The position numbers were made by a program, and so were the translations under genes. Positions 41,891 to 53,742 of a stretch of 64,000 bases of DNA are shown here, piece after piece. Within the stretch, counting starts at the first letter, position 1; every line of letters starts with the position of its first letter. This stretch comes from Hypericum androsaemum (taxonomy: Eukaryota > Streptophyta > Magnoliopsida > Malpighiales > Hypericaceae). The notes beneath the pieces were generated by a model. The model saw nothing but the letters and a program-made list of their open reading frames with translations. It did not search any database and was not told the DNA's origin. The stretch lies in NCBI GenBank assembly GCA_963995505.1, contig OZ023189.1, positions 17,879,495-17,943,494 of the forward strand. Reading direction: 5' to 3'.

Positions 41891-44233
41891 GATGGAGATC
41901 CAAAGTCCTCTGCACGAGCATCCTCTGAAGCTGGTCTCTATGGGATCAAAAGACAATGATGGCGAAACGGTACCGGACCGAGAAAGAGCATGTGCCGGAT
42001 GTGACGATCAACTGTCCGGTGAGGTGTATGCCTGTGACGATCAACTGTCCACGTAAAATTCGACATTACTTTCACCCTTGCACTCTCTCCCTGAAGCTCT
42101 CAGACGGAGGAGCTTCATGTGGTGCTTGCGGACAATATGTCAGCAATGTCTTTCTCTATCATTGCCAAAACTGCGACTTCAGCATGGATGTGAAGTGTAC
42201 CAAGTTCGAGGCGGACGAAGACGAGGGAGAGAGCGTCCAGCACTGGTGTCACCACCATCCTCTAAAGCTTTCCGATGAAGCAGATGATGAGATCCGAAAT
42301 GTCGAATGCAAAATGTGTGGAAGAACATTATCAGAAGGCCTTGGTGATTATGCTGCTTGTGATCCTTGTCAATTCTACATTCACAAGTCTTGTATGAGTT
42401 TACCGCGGGAGATTCAACATCGTTGTCATCCGCATCCTCTCTCGTTAAGACCCGGTTACTGGTTTTCTTGCCATATATGTTTAAACTCGACAGGTATTTG
42501 GCGCTACGAGTGCGAGAAATGCATGTTCAAGATGGATGTCAAGTGCGCGTTGTTCTCCCAAGAAGATTCTTACAGGGCAGCAGAGCAACATATTCTCCAT
42601 TTCTGTCATCATCATCCGCTACGGCTTTTCAAGGATCCGAAGAGAAACACAATGAAGACGGGACCTTCACGAGCATCCACCACTGGCATCAATTGACACT
42701 TGTGGTGGACAAATTGGAAGAGGACGCTAATTGCCTCTTATGCAGGGCAAAAGTTTCGACGTCCGGCTATTGTTGCAGGCAATGCGAAGATTATTTTCAC
42801 TGCGCTGAGATGCCGTTGGTGATGCATCATTCGCTTCACAAACGAGATCCGCTCGCTTTGATAAGCAGCCATCTGCTACCAGAATCGAGCAGAAGATGCA
42901 GTTTGTGTCAGGGAGACTTGCTCTTTAATGATCCTCACTCTCATCACTGTGGTGTCTATCACTGCAAAGAATGTGGCTTCCAACTTGATAAAAAGTGTGC
43001 CACCTACTTTCCTTCTGTCCAATATCAAGATCACCCTCACCTTCTAACAATTGTGGAGAATATGCAGGGTCAGGAAGTTTGTCAAGTGTGTTCTGTCTCT
43101 TGCATAAACAAGATGGTCTTTCGATGTGCTGAAGCCGAATGCAAATTTAGCCTTCATCTTTCTTGTGGTCCATTGCCTTGTAACATCAAACATTCATGCC
43201 ATGTCCACCCTCTTATACTCGAGCATTTTTACGTGGAGGAGAACTACACAGATCTCTTTCCTTGCCATGTCTGCGAAGAACGGAGAGACCCGAGGCTTCC
43301 TGTTTATCTTTGTGAAGAAGGATGTCCAATGATGTGTGAGATAAAATGTGTGATTTCCGAGGTTATGCCAAAGCTCTTGGGGGCACATGGAGAGGTCGAA
43401 TTGAGAACTACATTCCCCAATGTGGCGAGTAAGGTGATAATCAAAGATGAAGGCTTGATTGACATCACATATGATTTTTCGGCTACTCTCCCCCCGAGTG
43501 CGCTACAGTTTCTTCTTCGTCGATGGGAAAGCATAATGAAGCAGAGCAATGGGATAGAACTTGAGCGAGAAGATGAAGATATGTTTACATTTTCTAAAGA
43601 GGCCTTGGATCACTTCCCGAGTAAGTTGGAGTGTACTCATCTTACATTGGACCTGCAGTAAGAGTCTCAGAATACATACTACCTCAGACTCTTGTTCCAA
43701 TATATGAAGAATTCTTTGGCAAAAACAGCACAATTATCGAACCTTTCGGCCTGTGTTCGAATGGCCAGGCATTCGAATCGTTCTTCGTGTTCATAGTGTG
43801 CGCTGTCTTGCACAACATGCACACAACAAAGTTGGTGGATGTCACAAACGAGAGAGTACTCCAATGGCTAACGATGCTAAAGCTAGTGGAACAAGGCGGA
43901 TTTCATATTGGCTTCATTTATGACAAGATCAAGCGTGTTTGGGAATCCCACTTCCTCATTAAAGCGAAAGAAATCGTGGATGACACCTCCGCCCGACTAG
44001 GCAGGAGACGCGAGGAGCTTTCGAGAAGAGAGAAGGAGCTTCTAAGAGAGCTGGAAGACACAAGGAAAGAGATGGGAGAGGTTGAAGAGTTAGAGGAATG
44101 CCACCATAAGTATGCTGGCACCGGAATGAAAAGCCTGAGGAAGGAGCACGCAGATACTTTACTAATCAAATGGAAGCCTGCTACTGCTGTTATGCGATCA
44201 AGTCCAGGTCCGAGCCCTCCTACTATTTCCTAG
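41891..44233 (+). pseudogene. DC1 (Cys/His-rich C1) domain protein, frameshifted
   Basis: The start MEIQSPLHEHPLKLVSM and then CAGCDDQLSGEVYAC is in one frame, but this meets a stop at an 18-bp repeat (TGTGACGATCAACTGTCC twice, about 42000-42050). The similarity continues in a second frame to about 42640 (RKIRHYFHPC, HHHPLKL, CPKC-like CKMCGRTL, YACDPCQFYIHKSC, HRCHPHPLSL), in a third to about 43640 (CLLCRAKVSTSGYCC, HHCGVYHCKECGFQLDKKC, HPLILEHFY) and in a fourth position for the C-terminal coiled-coil part (VSEYILPQTLVPI ... RREELSRREKELLRELEDTRKEM, ending 44233). At least three frame changes without splice signals point to a pseudogene. DC1 proteins bind zinc through C1-like fingers and are implicated in hormone and stress signalling. 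Confidence 0.8.
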
Positions 44234-44239
44234 TTATTT

Positions 44240-44865
44240 CTTAGCCTCTAAATGTCTCTCTTTTTGTTAATGATGATGATGATGATACTTCGGGACCAAG
44301 AAATTTCTCGTTGATTGTTGAATGAAGTACACAAATATACATCTTTTACATAAATGAACTTATTTGATTTGCTTCAGAGGACTATGTTGGGAGGAGTAGC
44401 TTCAGAAACCCGGGGCTTAGGAGCCAACTCAGAGCTTGAACCAGAACGAGGACCTGCAGAGTACCATATCACTTGGGTGTACTTCTGTTTTTGTTGCTTC
44501 CTTCTCTGTTTGCTTCCACTGCAGAGGCCCACCTAGCAGGTGTAATCTTAGTGTAAAAATCTAAATCTTAAGATAGATTGAAGCTTGCACGTGTTTGACG
44601 TTGTCTCTCGTGTTTTCAAACAAGGTCGTGCGAGCACAATAGATCACGGGTCTCGTATTAGTAATTGGCTCTGAGATCATGTTAAAATCACCTAAAATCT
44701 TGCTGAAACCAGCATTCACAATGTCCAGAACAGCTGCTTTGTATCAATCCTAGTAGCAACGCATTGAACCTTTCAGGGTTTTTCTACTCCTCGTCCTTGA
44801 CCTGAATTACTCAATGGAGGATCACAATAAAAGACTACGAACAAAGAGATGGGAGAATTTATTGG
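44240..44865. other. intergenic; short GAT microsatellite
   Basis: A short (TGA)n/(GAT)n run lies near 44267-44285. No gene recognised. Confidence 0.4.
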
Positions 44866-44869
44866 GGGA

Positions 44870-45030
44870 AGAAACGGACAAATGAGGTAAACAACAACTC
44901 ACAAGCGCGTGAGTTTGGTCCAAAAAGAAGCGTGCATTTTATCCTGCCAATCGAACTCGAATTAGGTAGATAATATTGCATAATTATCAAATCAGGACAG
45001 TTCAAGGCATAGAACGGGTTCGAATTGGAT
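44870..45030. repeat. dispersed duplication, unit A copy 1
   Basis: Matches 61136-61300: CGGACAAATGAGG, ACTCACAAGCGCGTGAGTTT, TCGAATTAGGTAG, ATATTGC.TAATT and CATAGAAC.GGTTCGAATTGG. It directly abuts unit B copy 2. Confidence 0.8.
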
Positions 45031-45032
45031 CT

Positions 45033-45405
45033 TTACTCTTAAAAAACTCAGCGCGTTTCTTGAATTGGAAATTCCAACCGGGAGAATAAAGCAATATGTG
45101 TAAAGTATCAAAGTTTATAAGAGCAAACCGAGAGAAAATCTCCTAGACCCTTTTCATAAAACAACCAAATCCAAAATGCTTCCTTCTGGTACGTTTCATT
45201 TGGGCTTTTGAATTTGAATTCAGAATTTATGTACAGATTTTTTTTTAATTTTAGTTTTACCAGAAGAAACCGTTACTTTTACAATTAACCTTAAAACGAC
45301 ACAGTTTGGGTTTGGTCCTAAAACATGACACTTCATCACCAAACGGCGACGCATTACACGGAAAAACGCGGGCTTCGACCGACTAAACTGAAATTCTGCC
45401 ACCCA
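45033..45405. repeat. dispersed duplication, unit B copy 2
   Basis: Second copy of the 370-bp block at 39560-39930, same orientation, with scattered substitutions and a small insertion (about 45240-45262). Confidence 0.85.
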
Positions 45406-45874
45406 ACTTTTCTACTTGCAATGCCTCTAAACCCAGTTAAAGGCTTAAAGCACAAAACCTCCCACTCTATCTCTCTCTACCGCTGAGGCCAACATCCCCA
45501 AGGTCAGATTTTTAGTACAATTTTGAGGAATTCTATTCGTGGGTTTTTGATTATTTTGGTGATGGGGATTAGGGTCGTCGTCTTTTTTTTTTGGGTGAGA
45601 ATTAATATAAGGGTCGTTTGAGAATAAGGAGAGCCTAGTACAAGCAGTGAAGCGGGTGGAAGTGGTGATTAAAGGAGTGGGATGCATGAAGGTTGTTTCT
45701 TTTCCACTCTGATTATTGAAATATGGGGCTTGCTTATAATTTGGTTCAAAAAGCTTGCGACTTTGTTTACTATGCAATGCATTTTCCATCTTGGCTGGCA
45801 TGCCTCTTCTTTGATAATGTATGGCATTGGTAAGGCATTTTCGGAACCCACTGCTTGTCGTATGCTAGGACATT
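45406..45874. other. intergenic DNA
   Basis: No convincing gene. Ends at the target duplication CAAGC of the copia insertion. Confidence 0.4.
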
Positions 45875-45879
45875 CAAGC

Positions 45880-46696
45880 TGTTGGAATAAATACTAATTA
45901 AAGCAAAAAATCCAAAAGTGAAAAGTCCAAAGTGGGAGGTCCAATATAGAATAGAAAAAGATAATTCTACATTGAAAAATGGTACAAGATTTTTCTAGTT
46001 TATAAGGAGATGCTCCTTGTTAGTTAGGAAATAAGTTGACCACCAACTCGGACCGTTGTGAGGATCCGAGCACGCGCACGCGCACGCGCACGCGCATGTG
46101 CGTGTGTGCAGGTCGCAATGGGTGCTTTGTAGCGCACTTTGTACTTCGCACGTGCACATCGTCGTGAGGAGACTTAAGACTTTTGCCCAATTCCGGAGAA
46201 GCTACAGGCTGCCGAAGCCTCACGAAGGAGTGCAAATCTGTGCCCACCGAAAGGACACGAGCATGCTGCTTGCCGACTGCCGAAGAGGTGCCTACGAGCA
46301 CCGAAGAGCCACGAACTGCCTGCGAAGGGGCTTGTCCAGAATGCCTTCCGAAGAGCCACGAACGAATTGGCTGGAGAGGTGCCTGAAAGACAGCCTGCCA
46401 GCTAGTCGAAAGGGTGCGTCTCCTCAGAAATGCCTACCTCCATAGCCTATAAATAGGCCTCTCCCCCTCATTTGCATCTCACCCCACAACTCATTGCATA
46501 AGTATTCATTAGTAATAGTTGTTATTCTCTCCCTCTCTCAAGAAAGTTCTGAATATCCAAGGTTTGCCCAAAGCTTCGAGAATCGTTGTGCTACGATTTT
46601 GGAAGTAATTAGTCATTGTATCTTGGGGACGATTGACGTAGCCCATAAGTACTGAATACGGGGCAATCTCGTCTTACAGAGAAAGAGTCAAACTCT
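45880..46696 (+). repeat. 5' LTR, truncated at its 3' end
   Basis: Matches the 3' LTR from TGTTGGAATAA to AAACTCTG, including the promoter GCCTATAAATAGGCCTCTCC. The last 55-60 bp of the LTR, the primer-binding site and the gag start are missing; sequence passes straight into gag-like coding. A (GCACGC)n run at 46070-46096 is expanded compared with the other LTR copies. Confidence 0.85.
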
Positions 46697-49436
46697 GCTC
46701 AGGCACCAGTGCCGACGGTCCCAGGAACTGTCCATGCCGAAAGGTCGACAAAGTTCAATGGCACTGAGTTCAAAAGGTGGCAACAAAAGATGTTGTTCTA
46801 CCTGACGACGCTCAACCTGGTCTGATTCTTGAAGGAAGAGGCACCGAAGGTGGCAGAAAATGAGGTTGATCAACAGAAGATCAATGCTCTGGATGCATGG
46901 AGTCATAGCGAGTTCCTATGTCCTAACTACATCCTGAATAGATTGGACGACTCCCTATACAATGTCTATGCGGTAACCTCGAATGTAAAAAAATTGCGAC
47001 ATAGGAAGACCTGAGGAAGGACATGGGGCTGGAAGACCTGATCGTGAGACTGAAGATTGAGGAAGACAATCGAAAATCTGAAGTCAAGACCAGCAGGACC
47101 AACTCTGAGTCTAAGGTACATCTCGCTGAAGGAGGTACTGACAAGAAGAGGAAGAAGCCCAAAAACAAGCAAGAGAAGTAAGATCCAAAGCAAAAGAAGG
47201 CTAAGAAGATTAAGATAATTGCTACAACTGCGACAAACCTGGTCACGTGGCAAAAGATTATCGTCTGCCAAAGAGGGACGATCGTGAGAAGGCTAATCTG
47301 GCCCCAGACCTGTCTAAGCTAGACTTATCCGACATGTTGTTTGAAACCAATTTGGTGGATAACCCAAGAGAGTGGTTCATTGTCACAGGGACAACTCGAC
47401 ACATCTGCTCAGACAAGGAGATATTCTCGACCTATACCCCAATCAACAGATAGAAGTTGTTTATGAATAACTCTGTAACTTCTCCATGGTCGGACTAGGC
47501 AAGGTGGTGGTGAAGCTGAACTTAGAAAAAGAGTAGACCCTCAAGGATGTGCTGCATGTCCCAGACATTCGCAAAAATCTAGTATCCGGCTCCCTGTTAA
47601 GCAAAGCCGGGTTGAAGCTAGTTTTTGAGGATGATAGATTTGTATCAACTAAGGCTGGTACATTTATAGGAAAGGGTTACCTCGAGAGGGGGCTCTTCAA
47701 GATGAATGTAATAACTGTCAAACGCACCTTTGAGGGCCCTAATAGAGTTATTAATTCTTCTTACTTGGCTGAGTGTTCTAACTTATGGCATAATAGATTA
47801 GGACACGTAAATTTGAGCTCACTAAGAAAGTTAGTAAGTTTAAATTTATTGCCTAAAATAGAGTTTGACCCAAACAATAAATGTGAAGTATGTGTAGAGG
47901 CAAAAATGACCAAAGCACATTTTCATTCAGTGGAAAGAAGTACTACACTTTTAGAGTTAATTCATACCGATATTTGCGATATGAAACACGTGCAAACTAG
48001 AGGTAAAAAAAAGTATTTCATCACAGATATTGATGATTGCACAAGGTACTGCTATGTACATCTCTTGAAAGGAAAAGTCAAAGCTCTAGAAGCTTTCAAG
48101 AGTTATAAGAATGAGGTTGAAAATTAAATTAGCACTAAAATTAAGATGATTCGAAGTGATAGATGGGGAGAATATGTAGCTCCGTTTGAGGAATTTTGTC
48201 AACAACATGGCATTATTCATCAGACAACTGCTCCATACTCACCTCAACCAAATAGCGTAGCTGAACGCAAGAATCGAACTCTCAATGAGATGATGAATGC
48301 TATGTTGATTAGCTCGGATTTACCCCAGAATATGTGGGGGGAAGCTGTGCTATCAGCTAATCACTTTCTAAACAAACTGCCATACAAAAAAGGGACAAAA
48401 CCCCATATGAACTATGGAAAGGGAGAAAGCCTTTCTACGGTTACCTTAAAGTGTGGGGGTGCCTAGCTAAGGTAGAAATACCTCTACCTAAAAGGGTGAG
48501 AATAGGACCCAAGACCGTTGACTGCATCTTTATCGGATATGCCTACAACAGTAGCACATACCAATTTCTAGTGCACAAGTCTGAAAACTCTGAAATCAAC
48601 GAGGGAATGGTCATGGAATCAAAGAATGCAACATTCTTTGAGAATATCTTTCCAAACAAGGAGAGAAAAGACCCAAACTCTAATAAAAGAGCTCATGAAG
48701 CTACTCAAGATTCTCATCAAGTTGTTGAGGAATCTAGACGCATCAAAAGGGCCAGAATGGCCAAGTCGTTTGGTTTAAATTTTCCGACATACGTATTAGA
48801 AAATAAATCTGGGACAATTCAAGAGACATTGTCTAGTCCAGATGCTTCTCTCTGGAAAGAAGCTATCAACAGTGAGATAGAATCCATCATGCAAAATCAC
48901 ACGTGAAAAATCATGGATCTCCCACCAGGTTGTAAACCTTTAGGTTGCAAGTAGATCCTTAAAAGAAAATACAAAGCTGATGGATCAATCGACAAGTACA
49001 AAGCTCGGTTGGTAGCTAAAGGATTCAACCAGAAGGAAGGATATGATTTCTTCGACACGTATTTTCTGGTCACAAGAATCACATCTATTAGAGTACTCAT
49101 AGCTATTGCAGTACTCTATAACCTCGAGATACATCAGATGGATGTAAAAATACCTTTTCTAAATGGAGAACTGGAAGATGAGATATATATAGAACAACCT
49201 AAAGGGTTTTTCCCCCGGACAAGAACATAAAGTATGCAAGCTGGTCAAGTCACTGTACGGGCTAAAACATGCGCCGAAACAATGACATGAGAAATTTGAC
49301 AGAACAATGATGTCAAATGGTTTTAAGATCAATGAGTGTGATAAATGTGTATACATTAAGGGCACACCTGATGCTTACGTGATTGTATGTCTGTATGTAG
49401 ACGACATGCTAATCATGAGAAGCAGTAATGATCTTC
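46697..49436 (+). pseudogene. copia gag-protease-integrase-RT (5' portion)
   Basis: Gag: STKFNGTEFKRWQQKMLFYL, then DAWSHSEFLC and YILNRLDDSLYNVY. Zinc knuckle near 47222-47260: CYNCDKPGHVAKDYR, where the last Cys is Tyr. Protease near 47371: VTGTTRHIC, where the catalytic Asp of DTG is Val. Integrase (47549-48466): LWHNRLGHVN, CEVC, HTDICD, IRSDRWGEY and NSVAERKNRT hold the D-D-E residues. RT begins near 48880 (WKEAINSEI, YKARLVAKGFNQKEGYDF, MDVKIPFLNGELEDEIYIEQP) and reaches LYVDDMLIM at about 49400. Several in-frame stops (for example 48125, 48904) and frameshifts interrupt it. Confidence 0.88.
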
Positions 49437-51179
49437 CGGTATTTTTCGGTCTCTTTTCGGTCATTTTCGTTCATTTTCAGTCATTTTCGATTGTTTTTCG
49501 GTCATTTTCGATCCTTTTTCGGTCATTTTCAGTCTTTTTTTGATCCACCTTCCGTCAGCGGGAAGATCGGGGGAGGGCGGTGGATCCACCCTTCGGTTCC
49601 AATGGTTTCCCAGTTTATGCTCTTCGTGGACAACCTTCCACCACTCTGGAGTTTTGTTGGTCTTCGGGAATTCTTCTCCCAATTTTGCCTGTTTCGTGGC
49701 CAACAAGAGATCGAAGCAAAACTCTCGATTCGGGTTCTTTAGGGTTCCTCCTTTTGAAGATGTCACTGCTCTGGTCATTAAGGCAAATGGGTCCAGGGTG
49801 GAGAAGAGGCGTTTGTTCGTCTCAATGGCTAAATTTGCTCGGGGTGTGGCCAGGGATGCCCCTTCTTCTTCGGCTGAACGGGGAGGTTCATGCGCTCCTC
49901 CCTCGCTTGTCTCCCCCTCCTCTAGCCCTCCACTGGCCCCTCCTCGGGGTGAGATGCCTTTTGGTGGCTCACACAATCGACCTTATGTACGACGGACGAG
50001 TGGCTCTGGGCCCTTGCCTTCCGATGAGCCTGTGGATGATTAGCTCTCTCGCTGTGCGGCGGTATCCCTTCTCGAAGCTGGTCTTACATGCTTGGTTGAG
50101 GATACACGGCTCTGGGTCAACCTTCTGAAACCTCTCTTCAAGGTAATATGGCTGATCCTGTTGAGTGCTGTTGTCGGCTGCCTAGCGTCGCTTCTCCCCT
50201 CAGGCGCCAATTTGGTGGAAAGGCCATTACCTGTGGACGTGTCTCTGCCTTTGGATGGCGCTCTAAGGGTAGATATTGGGTTGTCCCTGGGTTCTTCTCC
50301 CCCTCTTTTGTAAGTGAAGCTTCCTGTTACTGGTTCCCCGCCTTTGGTTGATGTTCCTGTGCAGCTTTCTGTTGATGGTTGTCTGTCGATGGAAGTTGCT
50401 GCTGAGGTTATGCAGGACGATGTGGTGGTGTCCGCTGATGCCGTGGATGTTGCTTCGTATTCGAGATCGGAGGTGGTGGGGGCGTTGGTGCGGAGGTGGT
50501 GGAGGCTGTCTTGTAGGTTGATGCTAACCCCATTGCTGTGCAGTTCAAGTCTTCCTCTGAAATAGATTTTGTGGGATGGCTTGATATATTTCGTATTGCT
50601 CCGGTTGTCGAGGCCTCTTCCGTCATGTCGTCGCCCGTCACTGGCTCCAGGAAGTTTATCAAGCAATGTCCGTTCAATCTGCCTCCGACAAGGTCCAGTA
50701 GCCATGTTAGAAAACCCACTGAGAAGGCCACTGCTCCTTTGAAGCTTCTGTTGAGAAAACTTAAGATTAAGTCCTCCTTTGGCACGCTACCTTGGCTCGG
50801 TTATGGCTGGCTTGGAGGCACATGACGATGTGCTGAAAGCGGAGCTTACTGTCGAGTCTTGCAATTGCCTTCGATACCTCGTGGGAGGAGGACTCTTCTC
50901 GTATCCTCTAAGAGGTTAAATGTGCGGCTCTTGGTCCAGAGTTTTTTTGGTCTTTTGACCCCCGCGATTTGCTCATTGTGTTGTTTGTTTTGGTGTGTTT
51001 AGGTGTAAATGTGGGGATATCTCATCATGTCCTTAGGACTTCTGATGTACCTAGGCGTTTGTACTCAAATAGCGCACATCAGCTTCTTTCTGATGTTCGT
51101 TATCTGGTACGCAAAGTTCGGTACTCTTGGCGCCATTGGTGTAACTTTGGGAATATACAACTTCATTTATCAAAAAAAA
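49437..51179 (+). mobile_element. internally deleted LINE remnant nested in copia
   Basis: Starts with tandem TTTTCGGTCATTTTCGATC-like units (49437-49535). An ORF1-type RRM follows in two frames: FMLFVDNLPPLWSFVGLREFF, then a frameshift near 49700, then NSRFGFFRVPPFEDVTALV (RNP1) and RRLFVSMAKFARG. A Ser/Pro-rich part and an ORF1 C-terminal-like part (GSRKFIKQCPFNLPPTRSS near 50640-50710) come next. No endonuclease or RT is present; the sequence goes to a 3' UTR-like region and an A tract (51172-51179). Target duplications were not found, so the outer ends are approximate. Confidence 0.65.
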
Positions 51180-52160
51180 CTTTAATGTTTCCTCTATGGT
51201 TCGGTCATAAATTTCAAGTCTTTAGTTTGTCATGCAATAACAGTACGAAGTACACCGCGACGAGTAATAAAGGTGAAAAGAAGTTGGATAAAGAGAGATA
51301 ATAGAATAGGTTGTGTATGGATAAAAACGAATAGGTGATCAAAAGAAAATTTCTTATTATAGAAGATGCGAGAAAAGAAGAAGTTGTACCCATGTATGGG
51401 GTATATTGGGGTGGTCCGAATTACTACAATAATGCTTTCTCATGATCTGTGGAACATTTAATTGAGCTGTCTTGATCTGTAGCTGTCAAACAACGTACAA
51501 TAAGTAATATGACGAGGATCACGTGTATAAATAAATTAACATGTTTCAACTTTTATTTTCCTCTATAATTCACCATTTCCATCCAAGCAAGAGAGTTCTC
51601 TTGCCATGTGACGAGAAAGTTATATTGTTTGCCAATTTCTAAATATGTTATACTATACTTCTATGGTCTAATATTGCACAAATAAATAATTAATTAATGG
51701 ACATTAAAATCTTATAAATGAGCACCTCCCCACTTTGATGGATGGGAAGGGACCACGTCAATATAATAGTGGACGGCAGAACCATCAGTATTGTATAGAT
51801 GGCAGCTGGCCAGCTACTCTCATTTTTATTTTAAGCAAGGAAAAAAATCAATATTATTGTTGACAATATTAAACGGACCAAGTCGATATTTCATCTGCAC
51901 CAGTCACCACGTTAATTTTTTCACGTTTTCCCGAGGCCCTATCAATTACTTAAGGAATAAGCTTGAATCCACTTCCAAAGAACCTAAATTTTTTATTGAA
52001 AGATAAATAGTTTAAACGTAGTCATTTAATATAGAATGAACGCTACAATTACTCATATCTGTTTACTTAAGGTTTCTCCATAATTTTCTATAAAAAAAAG
52101 TTTCTCCATAATTTATGCTCATCCATCCTCTAAAACATCTCTTCTATTTTTATTTTTTGG
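51180..52160. other. AT-rich spacer inside the nested insertion
   Basis: No gene recognised between the LINE remnant and hydrolase copy 2. Confidence 0.4.
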
Positions 52161-52168
52161 AAGCGCAG

Positions 52169-52780
52169 AAGATTCATCTTGTGTGGGGAGACAATGACAA
52201 AATCTTTGGCTTCGACGTGGCTCACGACATTGAGGAGTACGGATATCTTTACCTCAATTTAACAATTTCGTTGCGACATTGTGTACAAATTAATACGGAA
52301 ATATATATTTACTTTTTTTTATTTATACAACATAGCATATTTGAATTCCACCAAAAGAATATAGTATATGTGGCTCACTAAGCAGACTATTCCAAGTTAA
52401 AAAGGTGGTAAAGTTCTTTTGTATTTAATATTCATGTATTTTAAATACTCGAGTTTGAGACATAATTAAGCTATAACGATGCTATTGCCGGATCTAAGTG
52501 GTTATTAGTATATATGTTTACATCACTTCTTTAAAACTATCTTATTAATGCAGGAAACTGAAAGGAAAAGCGACGTTACACTACATTAAAAAGGCAGGCC
52601 ATCTGGTTCACTTGCAAAGACCTTGCGTTTACAATAGGCATCTCAAGAAAATACTTGCTTCTTTGTACGGAAAACATTCAATATGCTTCTTGATCTCTAT
52701 TGCTTCCCAATTCCCATGGCTAATCTTGCACCCTTTTTTCTGGATCAAGAAAAAAAAAATTGGTCCATCAAGCTTCTAAT
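52169..52780 (+). pseudogene. alpha/beta-hydrolase gene fragment, copy 2
   Basis: Exon 52169-52236 reads KIHLVWGDNDKIFGFDVAHDIE, with the expected VWGDND containing the acidic triad residue. A GT donor follows at 52237. Exon from 52554 (acceptor ATGCAG) reads KLKGKATLHYIKKAGHLVHLQRPCVYNRHLKKILASLYG, with the triad His. Only the last two exons exist, so this is a fragment. Compared with copy 1, the splice acceptor is intact, 12 bp are deleted after SLYG, and the intron has about 200 bp of extra sequence. It was carried into, or with, DNA that now splits the copia element. Confidence 0.8.
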
Positions 52781-52784
52781 TGGA

Positions 52785-53740
52785 TAATAATCTTGCACCT
52801 TTTTTTCTAGATTACCAAGTGTGTAAGACGTCCAAACTATGTTTATAAAAAAAAGTCATCCAAAATATGTACGAAAAGAATTTACTTATGCATTCCTTTG
52901 ACCGATTCTTTGCTTTTCCGCAAATCGGTAATAAAATATATTGGATTATGGTACGTATGATGAAACGATTGTTCAAATAATATAGCAATTGATATACGGT
53001 GCATGCTGTTGTGATGAGATTCGAAGGATTTGCTTTGCCAGCCCAGCTATTTTTTTTATAAGTAATTTTATTAATGAAAATAAATATTTACACTGGAAAA
53101 GATTAAGGGGAAAAATTAATCCCCAATCCAACCATTCAACCCCATAATCAAAAGTAGAAGAGTTTCCAAAAGAGCTCCACAAAGTGATCCTCCAGCTTAA
53201 GCTACTCCTCTCCAATGGAGTCAAGGTAGAGTAACAGATACTGTCCTCGAATTTCATTTGCAATACCCGACCAAATCACTCTCCCCCTCATTCTCGAGGT
53301 AACGGTATGCAAAAGAAGTTCTCGGTTCTAAATAGCGCCATAAAAAATCATGACTCCTATTGAAAGGGAGAGTAACAAGTCCCGTCTTGCAATTTTGTTT
53401 GCAATACCTGACCAAATCACCTACTCCCTTGCTCTCGAGGTAAATGTATGCAAAAGAAAATCTCGGTCTCAAATAGCGCCATGGCAGCTCAACTATAGTC
53501 TAGAGATTATGGCCTTCTCTTTTATTTTTTTAACATCTTGATATACATATCAAGTCTAGAGATTATGGCATGCTCGAGGTACATGTAATCAGTGAAGTGA
53601 AGATGTTATTCTTCTCTGTCCATATCAAATAATTTAATATAATTTGATATACATATCAAATATCAATGTCTATTATTCACAAAACCTGACTTCGAGTTTT
53701 TTTTTAAAAAACATCGGATGTAGCAAAGTTCATATATATT
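52785..53740. other. spacer inside the nested insertion; inexact internal repeat
   Basis: Contains two related stretches (about 53225-53330 and 53365-53480) sharing GCAATACC.GACCAAATCAC, CTCGAGGTAA and AAATAGCGCCAT. No gene recognised. Confidence 0.5.
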
Positions 53741-53742
53741 TC

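Noticed and set aside
50040..50785. Long minus-strand frames of 221 and 125 codons
   Set aside because: They are antisense to the LINE ORF1 remnant; the plus strand shows the RRM motif and the Ser/Pro-rich linker.
52385..52500. Possible SINE in the intron of hydrolase copy 2
   Set aside because: GGTGGTAAAGTTC and GAGTTTGAGAC resemble A and B boxes, but no A tail or target duplication could be assigned.
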